Positions 8,161 through 15,828 of a DNA stretch of 64,000 bases are shown in pieces. Below the pieces are notes generated by a model. It was not told the DNA's origin. It searched no databases and saw nothing but the letters and a program-made list of their open reading frames with translations. The stretch's first letter is position 1. Every line of letters starts with the position of its first letter. Position numbers and translations under genes: made by a program. The stretch lies in NCBI GenBank assembly GCA_965660875.1, contig CBFIBQ010000017.1, forward strand, positions 1-64,000. The letters run 5' to 3'. This DNA is from UBA6770 sp965660875 (GTDB taxonomy: Bacteria; Bacteroidota; Bacteroidia; Flavobacteriales_G; Salibacteraceae).

Positions 8161-9111
8161 ATGAACATTTTAGCAAACGACGGAATCGCAAATTCAGGTA
8201 AAGTATTACTGGAGCAAGCAGGTCATAAAGTAGTAACAGAAACCGTAGCTCAAGAAAATTTGATAGATGCTATCAATAATGAAAATTATGAAGTGGTTTT
8301 GGTGCGCTCGGCAACTACAGTTCGAAAAGAAGTTATGGACGCTTGTCCAAACCTAAAAATGATTGGCCGCGGTGGTGTTGGTATGGATAATATCGATGTA
8401 GAATACGGGCGCTCAAAAGGTTTACATGTATTCAATACTCCAGCTGCATCTTCCCAATCTGTAGCTGAATTGGTTATGGCGCAATTGTTTAGCCTTGTGA
8501 GAATGACTTATGATGCGAACAAAAACATGCCCAGCAAAGGTGCTTCTGAGTTTAAAGTATTGAAGAAAAAGTACGGAAAAGGCATTGAGCTAAGAGGCAA
8601 AACATTGGGCATTATTGGTTTTGGCAGAATTGGCCAAAGTCTTGCTCAATATGCATTAGGCTGTGGTATGAAAGTTATTGCTCATGATCCATTTGTAAGC
8701 GATGCAAAAATTGAAGTTAAAATTCAAGACCAAAGCTTTCAAGTAAACATTACTACCACCGATATGGATACCTTGATATCTCATTCAGATTTCATTTCAT
8801 TGCACGTTCCTAAACAAGCTGATGGAAGTGCTGTAATTGGCACAAAAGAACTCAACAAAATGAAGAAAGGTGTTTATTTGGTTAATGCTGCAAGAGGTGG
8901 CGTAATTGACGAGTCTGCATTAATCGAAGCGTTAGATAGTGGCAAAGTGGCTGGTTGTGCTCTTGACGTTTTTGAGAATGAACCTACTCCTAATCAAGCT
9001 TTGTTAGTTCACGAAAAAATCGCTTCTACTCCTCACGTTGGAGCGGCCACCTTGGAGGCTCAGGATAGAATTGGTGAAGAGTTAGCTGACTTCATTATTT
9101 CGAATAGCTAG
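8161..9111 (+). CDS. serA: D-3-phosphoglycerate dehydrogenase, short form
   Basis: This enzyme oxidises 3-phosphoglycerate to 3-phosphohydroxypyruvate with NAD+, the first step of serine synthesis. The 316-residue protein has the D-2-hydroxyacid dehydrogenase layout: NAD-binding GFGRIG at 153-158, catalytic Arg245 in AARGGVID, an acidic residue in VFENEP (near 272-274) and His292 in STPHVGAAT. There is no C-terminal ACT domain, so feedback inhibition by serine through that domain is not expected. It pairs with serC upstream. Other 2-hydroxyacid dehydrogenases are possible from sequence alone, but the neighbour settles the call. Confidence 0.92.
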   Translation: MNILANDGIANSGKVLLEQAGHKVVTETVAQENLIDAINNENYEVVLVRSATTVRKEVMDACPNLKMIGRGGVGMDNIDVEYGRSKGLHVFNTPAASSQSVAELVMAQLFSLVRMTYDANKNMPSKGASEFKVLKKKYGKGIELRGKTLGIIGFGRIGQSLAQYALGCGMKVIAHDPFVSDAKIEVKIQDQSFQVNITTTDMDTLISHSDFISLHVPKQADGSAVIGTKELNKMKKGVYLVNAARGGVIDESALIEALDSGKVAGCALDVFENEPTPNQALLVHEKIASTPHVGAATLEAQDRIGEELADFIISNS

Positions 9112-9279
9112 GTTGGTTAATTTATTATCTCCGTAAATATACCCACTATAGGTACTTGAAGTTGCTGAGTTTGTATCCGGGCTGACAACAGGAATAACAG
9201 GCTCAATGGGCTCGGTTTTTTTGCAGCTTGATGCAAAAAAACAAACTGAAATAGTAATAAGAACAGTATTAATTCTTAT
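9082..9279 (-). pseudogene. Decayed N-terminal copy of the adjacent lipoprotein gene
   Basis: Bases 9119-9279 repeat, with scattered differences, the first 140-160 bases of the next gene (9816-9969). Read on the minus strand the remnant gives SVCFFASSCKKTEPIEPVIP and then VVSPDTNSATSSTYSGYIYG, matching the intact SVCFFVISCKKPEPIEPVIP. The start codon position has ATA (9277-9279) in place of ATG. The similarity ends at GDNKL, and the frame then runs into antisense serA sequence and stops at 9082. The copy therefore has a lost start and a lost body. Confidence 0.8.
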
Positions 9280-9285
9280 AAATCC

Positions 9286-9969
9286 CTAATCCAGATATAC
9301 TTTAGAAATGTTTGGTAAAACTCCAGACATGTAGGTTTTTGATTTATGATTGGTATTTGTTCGTATATATGCCGTGTCGGAATACAATATCTCGTTGGAA
9401 TACTGCTTTTTATACTCTTGTTGAAGTCGCCCTTGATTTGAATACAATTTCTTCCCTCTGTATTCAGCGACCGAGAATGCTCTATAGTCATCCTTCCATA
9501 TGTATATAAAAATTGAGTCCGAGGTGCTTTCATAAGATTCATCCAAATAAACATCTACCTGAGTAATAGCTTGAACATACAGAGTATCATAAACGGCCTT
9601 ATTAAGCGGAATATTGGTAATTACTGTTTTATAGCCAGCGTCTTTTCCATTATCAACTAAATCAAAATCTACCACCTTCCAACTTGAGGAATTATCGTAT
9701 TTAAACTGAAAGTAGCCCTTATCATCCGTCGTGGTTTCTGCAACCACTGTTCGGTCTTGCGAAAAAGAACCTTCAATAGCTAACTGAACCGTTCTATTAG
9801 CTATGGGTTCAAAAGTTTTATTATCTCCATAAAAATACCCACTGTAGGTACTTGAATTTGCTGAGTTTGTATCCGGGCTGACAATAGGAATAACAGGCTC
9901 AATGGGCTCTGGTTTTTTGCAGCTTATTACAAAAAAACAAACTGAAATAAATAGTACTATTCGTTTCAT
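9286..9969 (-). CDS. Hypothetical lipoprotein
   Basis: The 227-residue product has a type II signal peptide with lipobox FVISC (Cys17 becomes the lipidated residue) and then a Pro/Ser-rich spacer. Residues about 45-125 (YFYGDNKTFEPIANRTVQLA, TTTDDKGYFQF) resemble a carboxypeptidase-regulatory-like or other Ig-type fold used in surface lipoproteins. No catalytic motif is visible. Its first 4 bases overlap the end of the upstream T9SS cargo gene, so translation is coupled and the two probably work together at the cell surface. A truncated duplicate lies directly downstream. Confidence 0.75.
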   Translation of the reverse strand: MKRIVLFISVCFFVISCKKPEPIEPVIPIVSPDTNSANSSTYSGYFYGDNKTFEPIANRTVQLAIEGSFSQDRTVVAETTTDDKGYFQFKYDNSSSWKVVDFDLVDNGKDAGYKTVITNIPLNKAVYDTLYVQAITQVDVYLDESYESTSDSIFIYIWKDDYRAFSVAEYRGKKLYSNQGRLQQEYKKQYSNEILYSDTAYIRTNTNHKSKTYMSGVLPNISKVYLD

Positions 9970-12900
9970 AACTTATTGAATTTTAAGGATTCGGTATAAT
10001 TATTATCGTGTACCACCATATTATACATGCCTGGTGGTAGATTAGTTACAGAAATAGGGAAATGATTATCTATATTTTGTAAATTCTCTATTGAAATACT
10101 AGCATGGCATTTTCCATTGATATCGAACAAGCTGATTTGAGTTTGTTCAATTTTAAACTTATTGGACAACACTACTGTAAAATCACCCTTATTTGGATTG
10201 GGGTACAGGTATAAATTATCAGATATAGTTGGTATATTCATCGGTATATCTTTCCTTCCTTTATTTTTTCTGTAATTCACATTAGGAATAGCACAGCTTA
10301 ATGGATAAACATTGGAAACGCTTGCATTGCCATACGAAGGTACATTAGCCAAGGCAGTAGGGTGAATAGAAATTGTATTACAACCCCAACAGTTGAGTTC
10401 AGTGTTCTTACCCTGCTCTACTTCATAAGGTTTATCATCAGAAAAATAATTCTCTGGTACATCAAGAATTGAAAAATTTGGAATATTCGGATACTCATAA
10501 ATTTTGTTCAACTCTTTACCAGCTTCTAGGTGAAAGAAATTATCGTGTGTTGCATTTCGATTGTAATTTATATTTTCAAGATATAAGGTATCATCACCAA
10601 TCTCTCTGTTAAGCAGATAGACCGAATCTCCGTTGTTTAATTGCCACTGAGGGTAAGGCAATACGTAATTACCCCAAACACCAAAGTGGTTTTTATTTCC
10701 TTCTGGTTCAATAATACCAGGTGTATTGGGTATTTCGCCTTTTATTACGTGTAGTGGCGTGTGCGCCATTTTTTGTGAGGTAGGCAAAGACAATATATCT
10801 GGGCTATAGGGGTCTAATCCCGCACCAACAGCATCAAAGGCAAGTGCAGAATATGTTGGTGTAATAGTAAATCCTAAATCGTTGCTTACACCAATAAAGG
10901 TAAAGCCATAAGGACCAATTTTTTTCATTGAAACAAATGTCATTGTCCCATTTGGGTCAATATTACTTGTTAATAAATTTCTATTGCCTAGCCTGTCTAA
11001 TATTCCATCTGCGTAATAACGACCAGAAACTTGACCACCAGCATAAATACCCATTGGTATTGCGTTGGTAAGCGAATAACGTTGAATAAATTTAGTTTCC
11101 TCAATGTCATAAGTAGGTAATTTCCAACGCCTCCATCTTAACCTTCGTTTTTTTTCTGAATTCTGAAGTTCAAATATGGTTGAAGTTGTGTTTGGGACAG
11201 GTGTGGATAGTGCAAATGTTTTTCCACCAGCATTCAGAATTTTACCAAACAGACTAAACGAAAGTTGATAAGTCCCCGCAAAATAAATATCACCGGGTTG
11301 TTTTAAATTGGACGTTCCATTTCTGGTGGTATTCTGACCATTTAGCATACCATATGAAAGAGCCACCAATTTGCAATGCTCTGGCCAACCCGTTCCGGTA
11401 GGTGATGAGTTTTTTACAAGGTTAAAAAAGTTAATGTGTTCTGTAAGAGGCTGGGAGCTATATTCAAACTCAAGTAAATGTTCGGTTACGTTGCCGTTTT
11501 GACTTGTACTGAAGTTGAAGTTATCTAATGACAATCCAGCGATATGCTCTCTAAGAGCCTGTTTTGTTGCCATGCTATTTAAAATCTTGAAAGTGTTGAT
11601 ATTTCTCCGTTGAAGAAAGGGGTTTACAAATGCTAGCTTAGTAAATAAAACCTCCAATCCAAATTGCATACTTAGCGGTAAGTTATATCCAAAAAAAGAA
11701 GGGTCAAGAAATAAACACAACCTAGTATTATGGGTCAAATCATGTCTGTGCGTTCCATAATTTGGGTTTTGCTCATAAAGATTAAGAGCATATCTAGCAT
11801 ACAGCGCACCAAAGGATTGGGTTATCATTACAAACTGAGGTTGTATATCCCCAGAAGTACAATGCGTCCCTTTCAACCAATCGATTACATTCATTACCGC
11901 GGCTGTATTAATAGAAATGTCTGCAAATGGTTCTTCAAACTCCAATGAGTATATTGTGTAACCTTGATTTCTAAGTTGTGCAAAATTATGTTTGGCCATT
12001 GCCTTTGTATAAGAGCCTTCTGCAGTAACCCTCCCTCCGGTAATATCGTATCCAGGTATATGAAGAATAACTTTCTCAGCATTAGTCCCTTTCAAAGGCG
12101 AGCAGGCATCGTATTTTGCTACACGTACATCAGAAAAGTTTAATACTTGGTCTGCTGTTATCTTTTTCTGACCAAATTTTATAGGGACTGTAGATCGAGA
12201 ACTTTTAGTCACATTATCCTGAGGATCTAAGACTTCAGCATAAATATGCTTTTTACCTGCTCCAGAATACTGAACTGGATATATAGTTTCAGTCGTTATA
12301 GAAGAGACAAGCTGCGGCCCCAAGCCATCTCCAAAATCTATTTGAAAGGTTCCAGAAGTATAATCTTGAGGATTATCAACGAATACATATTCTGGGTCAA
12401 GTTTATATACAACATTGGTAAAAGTTTCTATCTCATTTAATGGAGCTACTGCAAATAATTCACCCTTTTTGTATGGACTAGAGCTTCGATTTGCATTATC
12501 GGATATGGAATTTGTTACAGTGTCTATATAAAAGAAATTAGTATCGTATAGAATAGAATCATATATTAAATCATCATAATTTAAATCCATTAAGCCAAGT
12601 AAAATAGTGTCATAAACAGCTATTACTTTGTCAGCAACTGTATCTAGCGGCACTTTAGTGCTTGTATCGTATGCGGCGTAATACATGTCCTCATACAATG
12701 ACCACCAATTTAAAAAGTCTATTGTATCCTGATTATTGTTATTGTACATTGAAGGTGAACATAACTTTACATCTAGAGGCAAAAAATATTGCGTTGGGGA
12801 AGTTGGTGGTGATAATTGCTGAAAATGAAATCTCAAATCTAAATCCAAGGTCCTTATTTCAGGCATAGTATGTTGAGCAGCAACTGTGCCCACCAACGAC

Positions 12901-12974
12901 ATTGAACTAATAATCGCAACTAATAATAATTTTATTGTTGTTTGTTGTTTGTTGTTTGTTGTTTGCGTATTCAT
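9966..12974 (-). CDS. T9SS cargo with alpha/beta-hydrolase-like core; phase-variable start region
   Basis: This is a 1002-residue secreted protein. The N-terminus MNTQTTNNKQQTTIK is encoded by the 7-base repeat at 12938-12965 and precedes the signal peptide core (about 16-34, ending VAAQ). A PKD-like segment (about 205-260, IDFGDG) is followed by an alpha/beta-hydrolase-like region: strand and oxyanion-type turn HIPGYD (305-310), then TQSFGALYARYAL with putative nucleophile Ser387 (the elbow lacks the first Gly of GxSxG), and FLDPSFFG near 422-429. The C-terminus (about 920-1002, LYLYPNPNKGDF and PPGMYNMVVHD) is a type A T9SS sorting domain. A lipase or esterase role is inferred, not shown. 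It is divergent from an XRE regulator. Confidence 0.8.
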   Translation of the reverse strand: MNTQTTNNKQQTTIKLLLVAIISSMSLVGTVAAQHTMPEIRTLDLDLRFHFQQLSPPTSPTQYFLPLDVKLCSPSMYNNNNQDTIDFLNWWSLYEDMYYAAYDTSTKVPLDTVADKVIAVYDTILLGLMDLNYDDLIYDSILYDTNFFYIDTVTNSISDNANRSSSPYKKGELFAVAPLNEIETFTNVVYKLDPEYVFVDNPQDYTSGTFQIDFGDGLGPQLVSSITTETIYPVQYSGAGKKHIYAEVLDPQDNVTKSSRSTVPIKFGQKKITADQVLNFSDVRVAKYDACSPLKGTNAEKVILHIPGYDITGGRVTAEGSYTKAMAKHNFAQLRNQGYTIYSLEFEEPFADISINTAAVMNVIDWLKGTHCTSGDIQPQFVMITQSFGALYARYALNLYEQNPNYGTHRHDLTHNTRLCLFLDPSFFGYNLPLSMQFGLEVLFTKLAFVNPFLQRRNINTFKILNSMATKQALREHIAGLSLDNFNFSTSQNGNVTEHLLEFEYSSQPLTEHINFFNLVKNSSPTGTGWPEHCKLVALSYGMLNGQNTTRNGTSNLKQPGDIYFAGTYQLSFSLFGKILNAGGKTFALSTPVPNTTSTIFELQNSEKKRRLRWRRWKLPTYDIEETKFIQRYSLTNAIPMGIYAGGQVSGRYYADGILDRLGNRNLLTSNIDPNGTMTFVSMKKIGPYGFTFIGVSNDLGFTITPTYSALAFDAVGAGLDPYSPDILSLPTSQKMAHTPLHVIKGEIPNTPGIIEPEGNKNHFGVWGNYVLPYPQWQLNNGDSVYLLNREIGDDTLYLENINYNRNATHDNFFHLEAGKELNKIYEYPNIPNFSILDVPENYFSDDKPYEVEQGKNTELNCWGCNTISIHPTALANVPSYGNASVSNVYPLSCAIPNVNYRKNKGRKDIPMNIPTISDNLYLYPNPNKGDFTVVLSNKFKIEQTQISLFDINGKCHASISIENLQNIDNHFPISVTNLPPGMYNMVVHDNNYTESLKFNKL
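12938..12965 (-). repeat. Four tandem 7-base repeats just after the start codon (phase-variation tract)
   Basis: Four perfect copies of CAAACAA (coding strand) occupy bases 10 to 37 of the cargo gene. With four units the frame is open for 1002 codons. With three units the frame reads CAA-TAA and stops after 11 codons. With five units it reads N-N-K-I-I-I-S-C-D-Y and then stops. A change of one unit in either direction therefore switches the gene off. The tract is the DNA-level form of a simple-sequence contingency locus; variation itself is not observed here. Confidence 0.75.
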
Positions 12975-13099
12975 GTCTTAATTTTTATACGCAGCCAAAT
13001 TATTACCCATTACTCTAAATACCGATTGCTAAAACCGCACATTTTTGTTACACATTTTTTTTTACATTTATAAATATATAAATTATATGATAATTGAAG

Positions 13100-13537
13100 A
13101 TGGATTGGCATATTAACCTTAAAAAACTACGCAGTTCAAAAAAACTAACTCAAGAAGAACTTGGCTTTCGCAGCAATATCTGTCACTCAACAATAAACAG
13201 ACTGGAATCGGGTAAAGTAAAGTTTAACGAAGAGCACCTCTTAAAACTAGCGCATTGCTTAAATATGCCTGTAAACCATTTGGTTCGGCACTTGAGTTCT
13301 GGTATCACCGAACTTTCTTTTACCGAAATAGAGAAAAGACAAGCAGCTTATTTCATTCAATTAAAAGACTGTCTGCTAGATTATAAGACCACATCCAACA
13401 ACTTATCTCAGTTAAATGAAAAATTGCAAGAGCAGATAAACAAAGAAAAAAGTTGGGCATTGGGAGAGGTTCAACGTATAATTAATACTCATAATGATTC
13501 CATTTCTAAAGAATCGCCATCAAATTCTCCGAAATAA
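13100..13537 (+). CDS. XRE-family helix-turn-helix regulator with coiled-coil tail
   Basis: The 145-residue protein has an N-terminal helix-turn-helix of the XRE/Cro type (about residues 5-60: LKKLRSSKKLTQEELGFRSN, then HSTINRLESGKVK). It is followed by a Lys/Glu/Gln-rich helical region (about 85-130) likely to be a coiled coil for dimerisation. I chose ATG 13100 over TTG 13094. It is divergent from the 12974 gene, with 125 AT-rich bases between them that include repeated ACATTTTT-like words (13038-13070) which could serve as operator sites. Control of the neighbouring cargo gene is a reasonable guess, without direct evidence. Confidence 0.82.
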   Translation: MDWHINLKKLRSSKKLTQEELGFRSNICHSTINRLESGKVKFNEEHLLKLAHCLNMPVNHLVRHLSSGITELSFTEIEKRQAAYFIQLKDCLLDYKTTSNNLSQLNEKLQEQINKEKSWALGEVQRIINTHNDSISKESPSNSPK

Positions 13538-14085
13538 GAGTTGTAGAGCAAAAATAGCCTTACCTAACTCGAATGAAATAGAAAGTCCGATACGTGAACA
13601 CGCGCACACACGCTGCTTAATTAACCAGGCCTAATGCACCAACCCACAAAAAAGTTTTTCAGAGCTAGAAAGTATTGATTGGTGATCGCTTTCTGCTTTA
13701 GCAAAAAAATGCGTAATGAACTGCATAACTTACGTTGCTGCAAGCTAATAAAACCTTTTAATACTTTTTTGCTTCCATTTATAGCTTCAGTCAAATGGAA
13801 AAGCCAAGCCGGATTAATGCAAAAAAATACGCTATTCCAGCAACACGCCAACAAATCATCCTAGCAACCTACGATTGATTTGCAGCTCGTTTAGTAAATA
13901 AAACACAAACTAACCAGAAGTAAAGGCTAATAATCACTTCATAGCCCACAAAGCAATAATATATAGATAACTCCATTTGCAACTAAACGTCTGCAGAACC
14001 CACATCCAGTGCAATAATTTTATATTAACCAAACACTTATTAGCGAATTTTACAAGTCCTTACAACAAGGTTAGACCGTGCAAAG

Positions 14086-14093
14086 TATATTTG
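14086..14093 (+). promoter_or_regulatory. -7 box of the DUF1015 operon
   Basis: TATATTTG is an exact match to TAnnTTTG. Transcription would begin near 14097-14099, which is the first base of the hairpin described separately. No TTG is present at -33. Confidence 0.5.
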
Positions 14094-14097
14094 CACT

Positions 14098-14125
14098 GCG
14101 ACAGCCTTAATTGTCGCGTTTTTTT
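14098..14125 (+). promoter_or_regulatory. Leader hairpin with U-tract directly before the DUF1015 start codon
   Basis: GCGACA (14098-14103) and TGTCGC (14112-14117) pair across an 8-base loop and are followed by G and seven T residues, then ATG 14126. By shape it is a small intrinsic terminator, but by position it forms the whole 5' leader of the mRNA if the -7 box at 14086 is used. It could stabilise the 5' end or limit ribosome access. Confidence 0.5.
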
Positions 14126-15373
14126 ATGGCAAAAATTATCCCATTTAAAGCTTTTCGCCCACCAAGAAACATGGTGCATTTGGTGGCTTCGCGCTCTTTT
14201 GTTTCCTACTCGCGTTCTGGTCTTAACCATAAACTGAGCACTAATCCCTACTCTTTTATCAATATCATAAACCCAGAGTTTGGAACTAAGGTAAAAACAA
14301 AACCTAACTCGGTTAATCGCTTTAAAAAGGTGCGCGAGAAGTTTCTTGAATTTATAAATGAAGGAATATTTGTTCAAGATACTGAGGATAGCCTATACTT
14401 ATACCGACAGAAGTTTCATGGGAATGTATATACTGGAATTATCGCAGGGGCATCTATTGACGACTATGAAAATGGCACTATAAAAAAACACGAGCATACC
14501 ATTCTAAAGCGCGAAGTAGTTTTTAAAAAATATTTAGAAACTACCGATATGAACGCAGAGCCGGTTTTGATGACCTACCCCGACAACACGAGCATAAAAG
14601 AAGTACTAGATAAGGTTATGAAAACTGAACCTGTTTATGACTTCATTTCCGCTAACAGCGCCAGTCACGAATTTTGGCAAATTTCGAATACTCAGGATAT
14701 ACAAGATATACAACGACAGTTTGACACGTTTGATGCGCTTTACATAGCAGATGGGCATCACCGCTGTGCCTCTTCAAACCTATTGGGACATGAAATGCGT
14801 CGAAAAAACCCCAATCACACGGGAAAAGAAAAATACAATTACTTAATGAGCTTTTTTATTCCAGAAAGCCAACTGAATATACTGGAGTTTAACAGAGTGG
14901 TTCAAAACCTTAATGGACTCAGCGATGAACAGTTTTTAGGTAAACTGAATGATTTCTTTGAAGTAAAAAAACTTAACGTCAAGGATTACAAACCCAAATC
15001 GTACAATCAAATTGGTATGTACTTATCGGGCGAGTGGTATGCCTTAGATGCTAAAATTGGCACTTTTGACTCCAACCACCCAGTAGAGCGCTTAGATGTT
15101 TCTATTCTCTCACAAAATATATTGGAACCCATATTGGGTATAAGAGATTTGAGAACGGACAAACGTGTGCAGTTTATTGGAGGTAGAAACGATAACGACT
15201 CGCTCAAAAGACTCATTGACAGAGGTAAAATGAAGGTCGGTTTTGTTCTACACCCGATTACTACAAGTCAATTGAAAAATGTAGCAGACATGCATCAGTA
15301 CATGCCGCCTAAAAGCACATATATTGAACCAAAAATTAGAAGCGGCCTAGCGTTGTATAAAATTAGTGATTGA
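14126..15373 (+). CDS. DUF1015 family protein
   Basis: The 415-residue product matches the DUF1015 family throughout: N-terminal IIPFKAFRPP, central AGASIDDYENGTIKKHE (107-123), and the motif ADGHHRCASS (208-217). The DGHHR core resembles the nucleotide/serine-binding motif in the ParB/SerK superfamily of free-serine kinases. DUF1015 genes are frequently near serA and serC in Bacteroidota and other bacteria, as I remember it, which suggests a role in serine or phosphoserine metabolism. Here the two are separated by a 5-kb accessory block. The stop overlaps the Nudix start (TGATG), so the genes are translationally coupled. Family membership is clear; the function is inferred. Confidence 0.88.
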   Translation: MAKIIPFKAFRPPRNMVHLVASRSFVSYSRSGLNHKLSTNPYSFINIINPEFGTKVKTKPNSVNRFKKVREKFLEFINEGIFVQDTEDSLYLYRQKFHGNVYTGIIAGASIDDYENGTIKKHEHTILKREVVFKKYLETTDMNAEPVLMTYPDNTSIKEVLDKVMKTEPVYDFISANSASHEFWQISNTQDIQDIQRQFDTFDALYIADGHHRCASSNLLGHEMRRKNPNHTGKEKYNYLMSFFIPESQLNILEFNRVVQNLNGLSDEQFLGKLNDFFEVKKLNVKDYKPKSYNQIGMYLSGEWYALDAKIGTFDSNHPVERLDVSILSQNILEPILGIRDLRTDKRVQFIGGRNDNDSLKRLIDRGKMKVGFVLHPITTSQLKNVADMHQYMPPKSTYIEPKIRSGLALYKISD

Positions 15374-15828
15374 TGTCGGAGACCCCAAATTCATTTAATG
15401 TACGCATTTATGGATTGTATATCCATAATGAGCAATTATTAGTTAGTGATGAGTTGTTGCGAGGGGAGCCTTTTACCAAATTACCCGGTGGCGGGCTAGA
15501 GTTTGGAGAATCGCCAATAGAGTGTTTGCACCGTGAGGCAAAAGAGGAAATGAATGCAAAAATTATAGTAAACCAGCATTTTTATACAACCGACGAATAC
15601 ATTCAGTCCTATTTCAGACCGTGGGAACAAGTTATTTGTTCCTATTATTTTTGCACCTTGTGCGACCCCACTAGCGTTATTACCTCTAATAAAAAAATGG
15701 ATTTTGATGTTACAATAAAAGGAAACCAAGAGTCCTTTCGTTGGGTAAATTTGACTGATTTAGCTCAGGAGAAGTTCAATTTTTTAAGCGACCGAACTGC
15801 CATTCAACGCCTTATAAAAACACGCTAA
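15373..15828 (+). CDS. Nudix hydrolase
   Basis: The 151-residue protein contains a Nudix box at 40-62: Gly40, Glu46, then R54-E55-A-K-E58-E59. The consensus Gly near the end of the box is replaced by Asn61, while all metal-binding Glu residues are kept, so activity is still expected. Nudix enzymes hydrolyse nucleoside diphosphates linked to another group; the substrate cannot be told from the sequence. The gene begins in TGATG at the end of the DUF1015 gene, and its stop overlaps the next start in TAATG. Confidence 0.88.
   Translation: MSETPNSFNVRIYGLYIHNEQLLVSDELLRGEPFTKLPGGGLEFGESPIECLHREAKEEMNAKIIVNQHFYTTDEYIQSYFRPWEQVICSYYFCTLCDPTSVITSNKKMDFDVTIKGNQESFRWVNLTDLAQEKFNFLSDRTAIQRLIKTR

Larger units (their letters stand above)
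13538..14125. other. Gene-free interval of about 590 bases
   Basis: I see no convincing coding sequence. The short open frames here have no recognisable protein pattern, no plausible start context and shift with the random stop spacing. The last 40 bases hold the DUF1015 promoter and leader hairpin. There is no tRNA-like, transposase-like or inverted-terminal-repeat sequence. It may be decayed accessory DNA. Confidence 0.5.

Noticed and set aside
13679..13864. 61-codon open frame in the gap before the DUF1015 gene
   Set aside because: No promoter, no ribosome site and no recognisable protein sequence; within random expectation for this length.
14098..14125. Hairpin plus T-tract as a terminator for the upstream XRE gene
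   Set aside because: It lies about 560 bases after the XRE stop and directly abuts ATG 14126 downstream of a good -7 box, so a leader role fits better; a dual role is possible.
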